Below, piece after piece: positions 8,294-17,374 of a stretch of DNA of 64,000 nt; position 1 is the first letter of the stretch; the number at the start of each line of letters is the position of its first letter. The stretch is from Bacilli bacterium (GTDB taxonomy: Bacteria > Bacillota_I > Bacilli_A > RFN20 > CAG-826). The DNA lies in NCBI GenBank assembly GCA_017445245.1, contig JAFSUM010000016.1, positions 1 to 64,000 on the forward strand. Direction: 5' to 3'. The notes beneath the pieces are model-generated. The model had not been told where the DNA came from, searched no databases, and was given only the letters and a program-made list of their open reading frames with translations. A program made the translations under genes and the position numbers.

Positions 8294-10350
8294 TATTGCT
8301 CACCTCCTTTAAGCGTCGGGTTGAGGGCATCACGCAAGCCGTTGCCGAAGAGGTTGAAGGAAATCATCAGCAACGAAATGATGATGGCGGGGAAGATGAC
8401 GAGGGCGGGGCGGGTCTGCAGGAACTTCTGGTTCTCGGACAAGACGACGCCGAAGGAATCGGTGCCCTGCAAGCCTAGACCCAAGTACGAGAGGGTCGCT
8501 TCCGAGAAGATGGTGGTCGGAATCATGAGAACCGAACCCGTGACGATGGTACCTAAGCCGTTGGGGAGAATGTGGCGGAAGATAAGTCTAGCGTCAGAGG
8601 CGCCCAAGGTACGGGATGCCAATACGTATTCTCGTCCTTTGAAACGATAGAACTGCGTACGTGTACGTGACGATGTGCCAATCCATCCCGTCAAGCAGAC
8701 CGCAATACCAAAGGTAATGTAGGTACGGCCGAGAAGGATCATGACCAGCGTCATGACGACGATCCAAGGAACGCCCGAGAGAATATCGGTGATACGTTCC
8801 ATGATAAGGTCGACGTTGCCACCGAAGTAGCCGGAGATGGAGCCCCAGACAAGACCGATGGACAAACAGATGGCCGAGGTGATGATGGCTAGAAGCAACG
8901 AGTTCTTCAAGCAGGAGAGGGCCAGCGTGAGAAGGTCGCGGCCGCCATTATCGGTACCGAAGACGAATTTCGGGATAGACGTGAATCCGAAATGGCGATA
9001 CCCGAGGACGGTATAGCAATAGCCATCGGGATATTTGGCAGCCATGTCGGGCTCTTCTACCGGGTCGAAGTCCATCTTGACGATCGAGCGAACCGGGCAT
9101 TCGTCGGAATCGGGGTTCACAAGAGCAAAGGTGGAAAGATCGTCGGGATCAGAGAGGGTCGCAAGGCCGCGCTCGACGAAACGCATGATGATCTTTTTAC
9201 CATAGTAGGCGTTGAGATTTTCGCGTAGGCCGAAGATCGCGACGTATTGGTCGTAACGGAACGTGCACATCTGGCAGCGGGCTTTGTAAAGATTGCTCTT
9301 CACGTTGGATTGCCAATAACCGGTGTGTTTTTTCGAATGCTGGTTGTTAGGACCCATCTCGAACGCATTGCCGCCGGCATCGGTGAAGGAGATTTCCGCA
9401 AGGCGCTGCTTGGCGTGATCGGTGGCCGTTTCCTCGCAAGTGAACTCCATCTTTTCGATGAGGATGTAGTCCGGGATGACGGTTTCGACTTCCTTGCCGT
9501 TTTCATCGAGAGTCTTCTCGGTCTCAATCGGGAATTCGATGGAGATTTGTGCATAATAGGCACTGGTTACGGAAGCTTCGGTCATCGCGGCGCCGATATC
9601 GATGTCAAAGCTTTCTTCCTCTTTGTCGGTGATGATGTCCGTGGCGAGGGGGAGAAGCTTTTCCGTGTCATAGAAGTCGTTGTATTTGCGGTAACGGAGG
9701 TTGATGTCGAAGGGCCTGACGTGGTTGCCATTGATACCGTCGGTACCGCCGATGGTGATCTTGAGTTTGGCACCGTCGGTGTCCTTGAGGTTCAGGTACG
9801 GACCTTTTTCCACCGAGTAGTTCTGGAAGAAGGCAAAGCCACGCTTGGTCTGAGCGGCAGTAAGGTGATAGAAACCGAAATGGCCGTTCGCATTGGGCTC
9901 GGTGTAATACTCGTATTCGGGAAGAACTTGCAAGGATTCCTTGATGACCGCGCGCTGATTGAATTTCTCATCGCTGGCAATGGGCATGCCGGTCTCGGCA
10001 TCATAGGCCTTTTTGTAGGTCTCGGTGCCATCCCAGAAGCCATCCCCGCCATCGCGAATCTTCGGAAGCATCAAGCCATAACCGGGGTCCGCTTCGGAAA
10101 TCTTGTATGGGGAAAGGGCCGAAAGGAAAGAAGAGAGCAAAAGCACGCCGATGATAATGGCGCCGACGACGGAAGCCTTGTTTTTGACAAAGCGACGGAA
10201 GGCGTCTTTGGCAAAGGTCGTGGGTTTGGACTGGAATTTTTCGTCGTGGATTTTGGCGTCCTTGTCCGTATGTACGAACTCAAAATCCGAATCGAGGAAT
10301 TCCTCGTCGACGATCGTATCGATTGGACGCTGTTTGTTGTCGTTTTTCAT
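8293..10350 (-). CDS. oppC: oligopeptide ABC transporter permease OppC with large extracellular domain
   Basis: Inner permease of the importer. TM1 is near residues 58-80; the conserved FGTDNGGRD segment that begins the permease core is near residue 462, followed by five further membrane helices and the EAA loop (GASDARLIFRHILPNG). Normally about 50 residues separate TM1 from that segment; here there are about 375, which must lie outside the cell. The inserted domain is rich in aromatic and acidic residues, with several Cys (RCQMC, CEET, ECPV), and I do not recognise it. Its place suggests a docking or substrate-gating role with OppA. Overlaps neighbours by one base at each end. Confidence 0.9.
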   Translation of the reverse strand: MKNDNKQRPIDTIVDEEFLDSDFEFVHTDKDAKIHDEKFQSKPTTFAKDAFRRFVKNKASVVGAIIIGVLLLSSFLSALSPYKISEADPGYGLMLPKIRDGGDGFWDGTETYKKAYDAETGMPIASDEKFNQRAVIKESLQVLPEYEYYTEPNANGHFGFYHLTAAQTKRGFAFFQNYSVEKGPYLNLKDTDGAKLKITIGGTDGINGNHVRPFDINLRYRKYNDFYDTEKLLPLATDIITDKEEESFDIDIGAAMTEASVTSAYYAQISIEFPIETEKTLDENGKEVETVIPDYILIEKMEFTCEETATDHAKQRLAEISFTDAGGNAFEMGPNNQHSKKHTGYWQSNVKSNLYKARCQMCTFRYDQYVAIFGLRENLNAYYGKKIIMRFVERGLATLSDPDDLSTFALVNPDSDECPVRSIVKMDFDPVEEPDMAAKYPDGYCYTVLGYRHFGFTSIPKFVFGTDNGGRDLLTLALSCLKNSLLLAIITSAICLSIGLVWGSISGYFGGNVDLIMERITDILSGVPWIVVMTLVMILLGRTYITFGIAVCLTGWIGTSSRTRTQFYRFKGREYVLASRTLGASDARLIFRHILPNGLGTIVTGSVLMIPTTIFSEATLSYLGLGLQGTDSFGVVLSENQKFLQTRPALVIFPAIIISLLMISFNLFGNGLRDALNPTLKGGEQ

Positions 10351-11396
10351 TATTTCTTAGCCCCCATACGAATACGCGGATCGATCAAACCATAGGAGAG
10401 ATCGAGGAAGACGCCGGAGACCAACGAGATGGTCGTGAACAAAGCCATGTCGACGAACAAGACGTTGTAGTCTTTTGCGTTCAAGGCGTCGTAGAACAAG
10501 CCGCCGATACCAGGAATGCCATAGAGACGTTCGAGGATCGTGGAGCCGCCGAGGATGCCGATGAATTCCGCCAAGATTGCTGGAACGATCGGGACCATGG
10601 CGTTGCGGAGCGCGTGACGGATGATGGCCTGACGCTTGGTAAGGCCTTTGGTACGCGCGAGAAGGAGATATTCGGATTCCATGACTTCGCATAGCTCGGC
10701 ACGGACGAAACGGCAATAACCGCAGACAGAGCCGAACGAGAGGGCGAAGACAGGGATGACGTAAGACGCGATTTTGACGGAAGTAGGATCCGTTGGTTTG
10801 GCCCACGCGGCCGGGAGCCAGTTGAGTTGGTAGGCGAATAGCCACACCGAGAAGACGATGAGAACGAAGCTGGGGATGGAGATGAAGACCATGACGAGGG
10901 TCGAAATGATGTGGTCGACCGGTTTGTTCTTGTTCAAGGCCGCGACGATACCGAGGATGATACCAAGCGGGACGGAGAAGATGACGGAGATGATATTCAA
11001 CGACATCGAGACCGGCAGACGCTCGGTGATAATCGCGATCGCGCTGCGGTTCATCTCAACTTTAACGGAGGTGCCCCAGTTCCATTCGGTGAAGATATTC
11101 TTCAGCCAACTGAAATACTGTTGCCAAATCGGGGTCTGATAGTAATAAGCCTGAATCTTCGGGCCCGAGCCAGAAGACACGTAATGGAACAAGCAATCGC
11201 CATATCCCGAGACCTCGTGGTCAAAGGAGACGACGTAGCCCAGATGGATCTGCTGCGAATAGTATGCGAGCTTGGCATCTGTCATACCCACAGGCTGTTC
11301 AAAAGGCAGCAATTTGATCAGGATAAAGGTCAGGGACAGGATGATCACGAGGGTCACCACGGCCAACGCAAGCCTTTTTAAGATGTATTTGCCCAT
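10350..11396 (-). CDS. oppB: oligopeptide ABC transporter permease OppB
   Basis: Second permease of the importer, 348 residues, six membrane helices. It opens MGKYILKRLAL and has the family's ILIKLLPFEQP segment after TM1, an extracellular loop of about 90 residues and an EAA loop (AKDYxxx region preceded by RTKGLTKRQAIIRHALRN) for ATPase contact. Unlike OppC it has nearly normal length. An AAAGGA site precedes the ATG; the stop overlaps the oppC start by one base, indicating translational coupling. Confidence 0.93.
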   Translation of the reverse strand: MGKYILKRLALAVVTLVIILSLTFILIKLLPFEQPVGMTDAKLAYYSQQIHLGYVVSFDHEVSGYGDCLFHYVSSGSGPKIQAYYYQTPIWQQYFSWLKNIFTEWNWGTSVKVEMNRSAIAIITERLPVSMSLNIISVIFSVPLGIILGIVAALNKNKPVDHIISTLVMVFISIPSFVLIVFSVWLFAYQLNWLPAAWAKPTDPTSVKIASYVIPVFALSFGSVCGYCRFVRAELCEVMESEYLLLARTKGLTKRQAIIRHALRNAMVPIVPAILAEFIGILGGSTILERLYGIPGIGGLFYDALNAKDYNVLFVDMALFTTISLVSGVFLDLSYGLIDPRIRMGAKK

Positions 11397-11412
11397 GTTT
11401 TTCCTTTCCGGG

Positions 11413-11466
11413 GCTTAGACCCCTAAGCGTGGAAGGATTAGCGCGAGATTGCGCTAATCCTTCCAC
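11413..11466 (-). promoter_or_regulatory. tandem hairpins between oppA and oppB
   Basis: A perfect 16-base-pair stem (11429-11444 with 11451-11466, six-base loop) is followed on the minus strand by a six-base-pair stem (11413-11418 with 11423-11428). No T-run follows, so this is more likely an mRNA stabiliser or partial terminator that leaves oppA mRNA more abundant than the membrane components, as is common after ABC-transporter binding proteins. Confidence 0.7.
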
Positions 11467-11524
11467 AAAAGTGTGTTGTTTGTGCACTAGCCGAGGCTAG
11501 CGCATTTGCCAATCGGCCAGCGAA

Positions 11525-14275
11525 TTAGTCGTTGACGGCAGGGGGAATGCTGCCAGGAGTGATGTAAATGGAGCCGTTGTAGGAGAGAGCGAGAGCGCTG
11601 CCGAGCATCGAGGAAGCGATGTAGAGGTCGAATCCAAGGCGATCGGTGTCCGCTTCGTACTCAGCGACAACAGCGGCCGGGATGGTGCAGATGAAGCCAG
11701 TGTTGAAGTTGACGTCATTGATCGGGAAGGTTTCAAGGCCTTCGCCGAGGAAGATCGGGTCGCTTTCGTGATAGGTATCACCGGTCTGACCGAAGATGAC
11801 GAAGCCGTAGAGCATCGAGATGGCGGCATAGTCATCCAAACCTTCAGGAGTTTCAACGCCGTCCTTGAGAACAGCAACTTCGTTGCAACGGCCGGCGACG
11901 ATGAGGTCGTTGTTTTCGCCACGGCCCATCTCGACTTCGTCGGAGAAGCTGAAGAGCGGGCTGTTGGCACCCTTGACAACGTAGGCGCCGTGGTCAGCGG
12001 CAGTCCAGAGAGCGTCGAAGGACCAGAGCTTTTCATCATATTCGATGAGGTGATCGAGGTCGGTGGCGTTGGTGTCAAGGCCCCAGTTGAGGGTGAAGCC
12101 AGAGGAGTTGTCGGACTTGAGGACCTCAAGGAAGTTGAGGGGGTCAAGCGTGTTGCCGGAGATCGAGCCGAAGCCGATGTCGAACTGACCGAGCATCATC
12201 TTGTAGTAGTAGACGTCGGACCAGCTGGTACCAACCCAGTTCTTGATCTTGAGGGTCAAGGGGTTCTCGTCGGTGTTGAAGGCCTTTTCGAGGTAGCCAG
12301 CGATGACAGCACCTTCACGGGTGATCTGGGCGTTGGTCTGCCAGGCGATTTCGACTTCGATTTCGTCGCCTTCTTCATAGAAGCCCTGTTCGATGAGCTC
12401 TTCGGAAGCCTTGAGGAAGGATTCCTGAGCCTTTTCGAGGGAGAAGCCATAGCCGTCGGTGCCTGCCATCAAGGGAGCAACGGCGTCTTTGTGGGCCTGG
12501 GTGTTGTTGTAGGCGATACCACCTTCGGGGTCAGACATGTAAGCAGAGCCGAAGTAGTTGCCAGAGGGGGTACGGCCGAGGTAGTCGGCGAGGCCCTTAC
12601 GGTCAAGGGCGAAGGAGAGACCGGAGACGAAGTTCTTGTTGGCCATGGCGGGCTTGACCTTCCAGTAGTTGGCCTTCTGGGTCTGAGTAACGCTGCCGTT
12701 GACGCCGAAGAGATCTTCCCAGGCTTCTTCGTCGCAGGTGTTGAGGTTGAGCTTGTAGGTGGAGCTATCGGAGGTCATCGTGGTACGAGGATCGTCACGG
12801 TAGGCTTCAAGCTGAGTGGAGGGGATGCGGGCGGCATGGAGCTTGTCAGCGAGGAATTCCTTGAAGCCAGCTTCAGGATCGTCCTGAGCGGCGGTAAGGA
12901 TGTTGACGTGGACGCCTTGGATCTTGTAGCGGCCCTGGTCATCATAGTTGGGGTTCTTCTGGAAGACGATCTGCTGATTCTTGTCCCAGCGCTCGAACAT
13001 ATAAGGTCCGGTGCAGAGCCAGTGGTCGGCGATGGTTTCGTCATCGGTGAAGGTGCCCCAGTTCTTGACGCCCTGAGCGAAGTCGCCACCACCGATTTCT
13101 TCGATGAACTCAGCCGGGACGGGAGCGAACATCGCAGAAGCGAGGTAGTACATCGCATAGAAGCGAGTGCAGGCATTGTTGAAGGTGAATTCGAGGAAGG
13201 ATTCGCCACCTTCTTCGACGGCTTTGATGCCAATGTTCTCCCAGGCTTTTTCGTTGAATCCGTCAGCGGAAGCATTGTAGTAAGCTTCGGAGCCGGCGAT
13301 GGAAGAGGCGCCAGTCAGATTTTCGCCACCACGTTCCATACCGAAGGCCTTGGTGTAGTAGATCTTATAGGGAGTGATGTAGTCTTCGAGAGCGACTTCG
13401 CGGTTGTTGTAGGCCGCGTATTTCTCGGAAGTGGTCGAATACTTGAGATCAGCACCGACTTTGACCTGGACACGATAGGTGGTGGTGAAGCCACTGTCAT
13501 CCGCGTTAACGGGGATCGGACGGGCACGGGGCGAGAGGTCACCGACCCAGTCATAGCCGTCTTTGGTTTCGTTCATGTGGATGTCGAAGTAAGAGGCACT
13601 GACGTAGCCGATGAGGTCACCGACGACGGAACCCTTATCGTTCTGGTAGTTGATGTTGAGGGGATCCTCAGGCTCATAGGTGTGGTAATAACGCTTCCAC
13701 GCTTCGTTGGTCTCACCAGCAAGATCAGCGGTGAGTTCACCTTCGCCTAAGATACCGAAGCCGTAACCCGGGATGTAGGCGTTGGAGCCTTTGGTGACGA
13801 TCGGGTTGTACATGACATAGCCGCCATCGCCATAAAGGGTAAGACCGGTGAGCTTGTTATCAACGGCATAGCCTTCGAGCAAGCCAAGGATCTTGGTGCG
13901 CTCTTCGCCATCTTCATACTTGTAGTTGAAGACGCCGTCCGCGATGTTCTCGGGAAGTTGCTCAGAACTGGAGGGCTCGGGAGCGGGTTCCGAAGAAGGT
14001 TCGGGTTCGGAAGAGGGTTCGGAAGCGGGTTCCGAAGAAGGCTCCGAAGAAGGTTCGGGTTCGGAAGAGGGTTCTTCAGAAGTCTTTGCAGGCTCAGAAG
14101 AGGGCTGCTCCTCGGTGGTCTGGGCTTTGGAGGAAGTCCCTTCGGAGGTAGCCTTAGAGCTAGTACCAGCAGAAGAGGACTTGCTTCCTTCGGCAGAAGA
14201 AGAACTTCCGCCGCCGCAAGCGGTCAAAGCCAGCAAAGAACCGGTGAGCAATAGAAGTAGACCATGCTTTTTCAT
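11525..14275 (-). CDS. oppA: oligopeptide-binding lipoprotein OppA
   Basis: Surface receptor of the oligopeptide importer (SBP family 5). Residues 1-20 are a lipoprotein signal (LTAC, Cys20); residues 21-115 are a Ser/Glu/Pro/Thr stalk with repeated SSEPEPSSEP units; the rest is the peptide-binding fold, including the FTNDETIADHWL-like region and a long C-terminal lobe with EVLKSDNSSGF. At 916 residues it is much longer than the usual 540-600, even allowing for the stalk. First gene of the operon, with GGAGG before the ATG and a strong promoter at 14355-14382. Confidence 0.9.
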   Translation of the reverse strand: MKKHGLLLLLTGSLLALTACGGGSSSSAEGSKSSSAGTSSKATSEGTSSKAQTTEEQPSSEPAKTSEEPSSEPEPSSEPSSEPASEPSSEPEPSSEPAPEPSSSEQLPENIADGVFNYKYEDGEERTKILGLLEGYAVDNKLTGLTLYGDGGYVMYNPIVTKGSNAYIPGYGFGILGEGELTADLAGETNEAWKRYYHTYEPEDPLNINYQNDKGSVVGDLIGYVSASYFDIHMNETKDGYDWVGDLSPRARPIPVNADDSGFTTTYRVQVKVGADLKYSTTSEKYAAYNNREVALEDYITPYKIYYTKAFGMERGGENLTGASSIAGSEAYYNASADGFNEKAWENIGIKAVEEGGESFLEFTFNNACTRFYAMYYLASAMFAPVPAEFIEEIGGGDFAQGVKNWGTFTDDETIADHWLCTGPYMFERWDKNQQIVFQKNPNYDDQGRYKIQGVHVNILTAAQDDPEAGFKEFLADKLHAARIPSTQLEAYRDDPRTTMTSDSSTYKLNLNTCDEEAWEDLFGVNGSVTQTQKANYWKVKPAMANKNFVSGLSFALDRKGLADYLGRTPSGNYFGSAYMSDPEGGIAYNNTQAHKDAVAPLMAGTDGYGFSLEKAQESFLKASEELIEQGFYEEGDEIEVEIAWQTNAQITREGAVIAGYLEKAFNTDENPLTLKIKNWVGTSWSDVYYYKMMLGQFDIGFGSISGNTLDPLNFLEVLKSDNSSGFTLNWGLDTNATDLDHLIEYDEKLWSFDALWTAADHGAYVVKGANSPLFSFSDEVEMGRGENNDLIVAGRCNEVAVLKDGVETPEGLDDYAAISMLYGFVIFGQTGDTYHESDPIFLGEGLETFPINDVNFNTGFICTIPAAVVAEYEADTDRLGFDLYIASSMLGSALALSYNGSIYITPGSIPPAVND

Positions 14276-14328
14276 ATTGTTCCTCCTTTAGCCAATGGGT
14301 ATTGGCCGTAGTTTTTGCATGTCCCCTA

Positions 14329-14382
14329 AATCATACGATTTTAGAGGTGCGCCTATATTAGGGTAAAAAGGAAAATTGTCAA
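14329..14382 (-). promoter_or_regulatory. opp operon promoter and leader palindrome
   Basis: On the minus strand TTGACA (14377-14382), a 16-base spacer and TAATAT (14355-14360) form a near-perfect sigma-A promoter. Just after the expected start of transcription is AATCGTATGATT (14329-14340), an imperfect palindrome also present upstream of the gene at 1469. The remaining bases to 14275 are the leader with a GGAGG site. Confidence 0.8.
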
Positions 14383-14502
14383 GCAAACTTTTTATGCGAA
14401 AAAAGTCAGTATTTATCGAGGTTTTTCTAATTCCCTGAATGACATTTTAAAGAAGGATCATCGTCACGCGCACATAATGCGCGCGATACATCGATAAAGA
14501 AG

Positions 14503-14528
14503 AAAAGGAGAGGTCGAGCCTCCCCTTT
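14503..14528 (-). terminator. terminator after the PIN / small membrane protein pair
   Basis: On the minus strand GGGGAGG-CTCGA-CCTCTCC is followed by TTTTCTTC. The 14383-14556 gap otherwise holds only a short GCGC hairpin near 14466 and no gene. Confidence 0.7.
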
Positions 14529-14556
14529 GGTCAAAATGGCATGAAAGCGGTTCCAC

Positions 14557-14949
14557 TCAGGCGGTCGGAATGCAATAAAAGGTAACAATGCCAGCGATAA
14601 TGTACAAAATGCCGACGATGACATAGGGCAAAAATCCCATGCGCGTTTTCGCGTGATCGTCCGCACGCCTTGTCACATACTCGCCATAGTTTTCCTTGCG
14701 CGTCTCATCGACTCGCTTACGCAGGAAATAAAACGAAGCGAGGTCAAAAGCACCAAAGCTCCCCACGAGGGACAATAGGCCGACTAGGAACAAGACAGCC
14801 CCGCCGATAAAAGCTCCATTGGAATAAGAAGCAAGCGTATGCCAGTTCCCGGCGGCGGAGTTATAGATCGCCATCAAGCCAAATCCGACGAGGATGCAGA
14901 CAACGAACTTGATCCAGTGTTTTTGGAGAAAGAGGAGGATGCGCTGCAT
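14557..14949 (-). CDS. small membrane protein, DUF3899-like
   Basis: A 130-residue protein with three likely membrane helices (about 12-30, 45-68, 107-127) and a basic cytoplasmic segment between the second and third (RKRVDETRKENYGEYVTRR). The arrangement and the GLLSLVGSFGAFDL segment resemble DUF3899 proteins of Firmicutes, of unknown function; this match is from memory and tentative. It overlaps the stop of the PIN-domain gene by one base, so the two are translated from one message. Confidence 0.7.
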   Translation of the reverse strand: MQRILLFLQKHWIKFVVCILVGFGLMAIYNSAAGNWHTLASYSNGAFIGGAVLFLVGLLSLVGSFGAFDLASFYFLRKRVDETRKENYGEYVTRRADDHAKTRMGFLPYVIVGILYIIAGIVTFYCIPTA

Positions 14950-16682
14950 TATTGTTTATCCCCCTGCTCCTGCTGGCTGTTCTCGTTAGCCTTTAGCCAC
15001 GCGTCGATTTCTTGGACCCCGTACTTGAGTTTTCCTAGGTCCGTGCCTTCAAGCGAGGCAAGGAGTTTGCGCTGGGCCTTCATATCGACGACTTTGTCCT
15101 TGAGGGCATAGTTCGGGTTCGGGACGACTGCGCTAAGACGGCGATCGGCGTCCTTGGCCTTTTTGATATCTTCGGCGGACGGTTCGGCCTTTTTGGCCTT
15201 GGCAGTTTTTTTAGGTTTGGGTTCCGATTTGGGAGCTTCCTTAGAAGCAGTTTTTCCTTTAGGCGTAGCTTTTGCCTTAGGCGTGACAGGCTTTTCGGTC
15301 GCGGCGGGTTTGGCTTCGGCCTTTTTAGCTTTGGGCTCTGCCTTAACAGGTTTCGCTTCGGCCTTAGGCTCTTTTTTCGCCTTAGGGGCCGGCTTTTCCG
15401 CCTCGGGTTTGGCCACTTCTTTCTTGGCGACAGTCTTCTTGGCGGGTTTCGGAGCGGGTTTTTCTTCCACCGGGGCGGCGGCCTTGAAATGGACGTCGAT
15501 CCAATATTTGAAACGCTCCTCGGAAGCCTTCTGCACCCACATGGGGATGTCCTTGTAGGTGAAGGCAATCTTGTTTCCACCCGAAATAGACTTCGTTGCC
15601 GCATCGAGAACGGCATCGAAATCCTTGGTCGTGAAATCGAAAGGACCATGAGCCTGGGGGAAGTACTTCACCGCGGGTTCGCGGAAAATGATCCCATAAT
15701 GGGCCGCGCAGTCCTCGATGGCGGCTTTCAAGTTTTTACCTGCGCCATAATAAAGGCGTTCTGCGGCCCCTTCTTCCGGTTTTGCAGGTTTTTGCGCGGT
15801 TTCCTTTTTGGGGGAAGGAGCCGGTTTTTCCGACTTTTTAGGAGCGGGTTTAGGCTCTTCATTGGGTTGAGGTTTGGCGTCGAGGCTACCAGAAGAGAGA
15901 TATTCTTTCAGGCGCTCGGAGCCGAGTTTGAGGTTCAGTTTGGTCTTCGCGAAGGAAGGAAGGCTTTCGATGGCCTTGAGTTGAGCCTCCGCGTCAGCGC
16001 GTTTCTTCGCCTCAGGGTAGTTGGGGTTGCTCAAAACGGCGCATAGGCGCAGATCCGCGGCTTGGATTTCCGTGGGAGTCAATCCTCCTTTGGCCGGTTG
16101 GGCGGGTTTGGGTTTTTGTTGGGACGTTGTCGGTTTAGGGTGTCCTTGGACCCTAGGCTCTCTGCGGTCATCGTTGGCCTCGCCTAAATTCGGCACCATT
16201 TTGCCGTCATTGACGAGTTTGTAGACTTCGACCGGGCGTCCTTGCTGCGAGCGTAATTTGTTTAAAGCCAGCAAGTCCGAAGCTAAGGATTTATCTTGCG
16301 TGATGATCAAGATTCTGGAAAAAAGGCGATCGGCGCAGACTTGGACGTAAATGGCGTTATCGGCGAAATTCTCGTTTTTGTCTTTTTTGGCGACGGCCAA
16401 TAGGCGATCCCATTTGGCCTTTCGGAGAATTTTGAGCCCCCGCTTTGCGGCGATTCGTTTGGAATCGACACTTTTGTCACGGGCATGTTTCTTCAGTTCG
16501 TCATAGCAGCGTCTAGGAACGATGATCGGTTGCTTCTTTTTTCGGTAATCCTTCGCATTATGGAGCGCGTCCATCCAAATGGGACAGGCGGGATCCATCA
16601 GAGAGCAAGTGTCGATGAGCACGTAGTCGAAACGATTGAGTATCGCGGCCACGGCGGACGACTTGTTCTCGTCGCTATACAT
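14949..16682 (-). CDS. PIN-domain protein with duplicated C-terminal module
   Basis: 577 residues. The first ~150 form a PIN-type nuclease domain: YVLIDTCSLMD provides the first acidic residue, NENFADNAIY the central pair and ITQDKSL the last, as expected for a metal-dependent ribonuclease fold. The remainder alternates Lys/Ala/Pro-rich linkers with globular pieces. Two pieces are clearly duplicated: DLRLCAVLSNPNYPEAKKRA... (about 210-280) and DRRLSAVVPNPNY... near the C terminus. The middle piece (about 330-420) is unrelated. Start at 16682 has AGGAGGT ten bases upstream. No antitoxin neighbour is evident; target RNA unknown. Confidence 0.75.
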   Translation of the reverse strand: MYSDENKSSAVAAILNRFDYVLIDTCSLMDPACPIWMDALHNAKDYRKKKQPIIVPRRCYDELKKHARDKSVDSKRIAAKRGLKILRKAKWDRLLAVAKKDKNENFADNAIYVQVCADRLFSRILIITQDKSLASDLLALNKLRSQQGRPVEVYKLVNDGKMVPNLGEANDDRREPRVQGHPKPTTSQQKPKPAQPAKGGLTPTEIQAADLRLCAVLSNPNYPEAKKRADAEAQLKAIESLPSFAKTKLNLKLGSERLKEYLSSGSLDAKPQPNEEPKPAPKKSEKPAPSPKKETAQKPAKPEEGAAERLYYGAGKNLKAAIEDCAAHYGIIFREPAVKYFPQAHGPFDFTTKDFDAVLDAATKSISGGNKIAFTYKDIPMWVQKASEERFKYWIDVHFKAAAPVEEKPAPKPAKKTVAKKEVAKPEAEKPAPKAKKEPKAEAKPVKAEPKAKKAEAKPAATEKPVTPKAKATPKGKTASKEAPKSEPKPKKTAKAKKAEPSAEDIKKAKDADRRLSAVVPNPNYALKDKVVDMKAQRKLLASLEGTDLGKLKYGVQEIDAWLKANENSQQEQGDKQ

Positions 16683-16735
16683 TGGGTAGCGTACCTCCTT
16701 TCTGGCTGAATTATACGCGAACGCATGAAAATTGG

Positions 16736-16747
16736 TACAATACCGGC
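16736..16747 (+). promoter_or_regulatory. -10 element for leaderless transcript
   Basis: TACAAT (16736-16741) is followed by ACCGGC and the ATG at 16748, the same six-base spacing seen at 1457. No Shine-Dalgarno site precedes the ATG. The 65-base gap is shared with the divergent PIN-domain gene. Confidence 0.65.
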
Positions 16748-17374
16748 ATGTCAATCAAGCTGACCGTCGCCCATAACCTCGCCGCGTTACGCAAACAGGC
16801 GGGCCTCACCCAAGGGGAACTGGCCGAGAAATTCAACTACTCGGACAAATCGATTTCCAAATGGGAACACGGGGAGACCATGCCGGATATCGAGGTTCTT
16901 AAAGACCTGTGTGACTTTTATGGTGTCACGCTCGACTATCTGGTCACCGAAGACGAACGGGCCCGCAAGAAAATGGTCAAACACCGCGAACGCATCGCGA
17001 ACAAATGGGTCATCGCCGCTCTATCGGTCATGGCCGTATGGCTATTTGCCATATTCGCCTTCGTCCTAGGACAAGTCGTCGTCGGTAAGGAGACCTGGGA
17101 TTCCAAAGGGTGGGTCTGCTTCCTCTATGCCGTCCCTGCCTCCTCGATCGTCCTGCTCATCTTCAATAGCATCTGGGGCAGATCCCTATGGAGAGCAATC
17201 CTAATCATCCTACTCGTATGGACGTTATTGGCGGCCCTATATATCTCGTTTGGCCTCTTTATGGAAGAAGGGCGCGGATGGGGACTATGGCCGATCTTCC
17301 TCATCGGCATCCCCTGCACCATCGCCGCGATTCTATGGAATCACGTCATCATCAAACCGGCGAATATAGACTAA
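16748..17374 (+). CDS. XRE-type HTH regulator with membrane domain
   Basis: 208 residues. Residues 3-65 are a Cro/cI-type helix-turn-helix (LAALRKQAGLTQGELAEKFN, ISKWEHGE, LCDFYGVTLDYLV). After a basic linker come four predicted membrane helices (about 85-105, 120-142, 150-172, 182-202). Such membrane-bound XRE proteins are common in Firmicutes and are thought to sense envelope state; the ligand is unknown. It is divergent from the PIN-domain gene and may regulate it. Its last 23 bases overlap the convergent mutY gene. Confidence 0.85.
   Translation: MSIKLTVAHNLAALRKQAGLTQGELAEKFNYSDKSISKWEHGETMPDIEVLKDLCDFYGVTLDYLVTEDERARKKMVKHRERIANKWVIAALSVMAVWLFAIFAFVLGQVVVGKETWDSKGWVCFLYAVPASSIVLLIFNSIWGRSLWRAILIILLVWTLLAALYISFGLFMEEGRGWGLWPIFLIGIPCTIAAILWNHVIIKPANID

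Noticed and set aside
11768-13750. 660-codon open frame opposite oppA
   Set aside because: Antisense shadow; oppA on the other strand has a signal peptide, promoter and ribosome binding site.
13960-14110. short tandem repeats that might suggest a repeat array or CRISPR
   Set aside because: They are the DNA of the Ser/Glu/Pro stalk of OppA, in frame and without spacers. No CRISPR array was found in the window.
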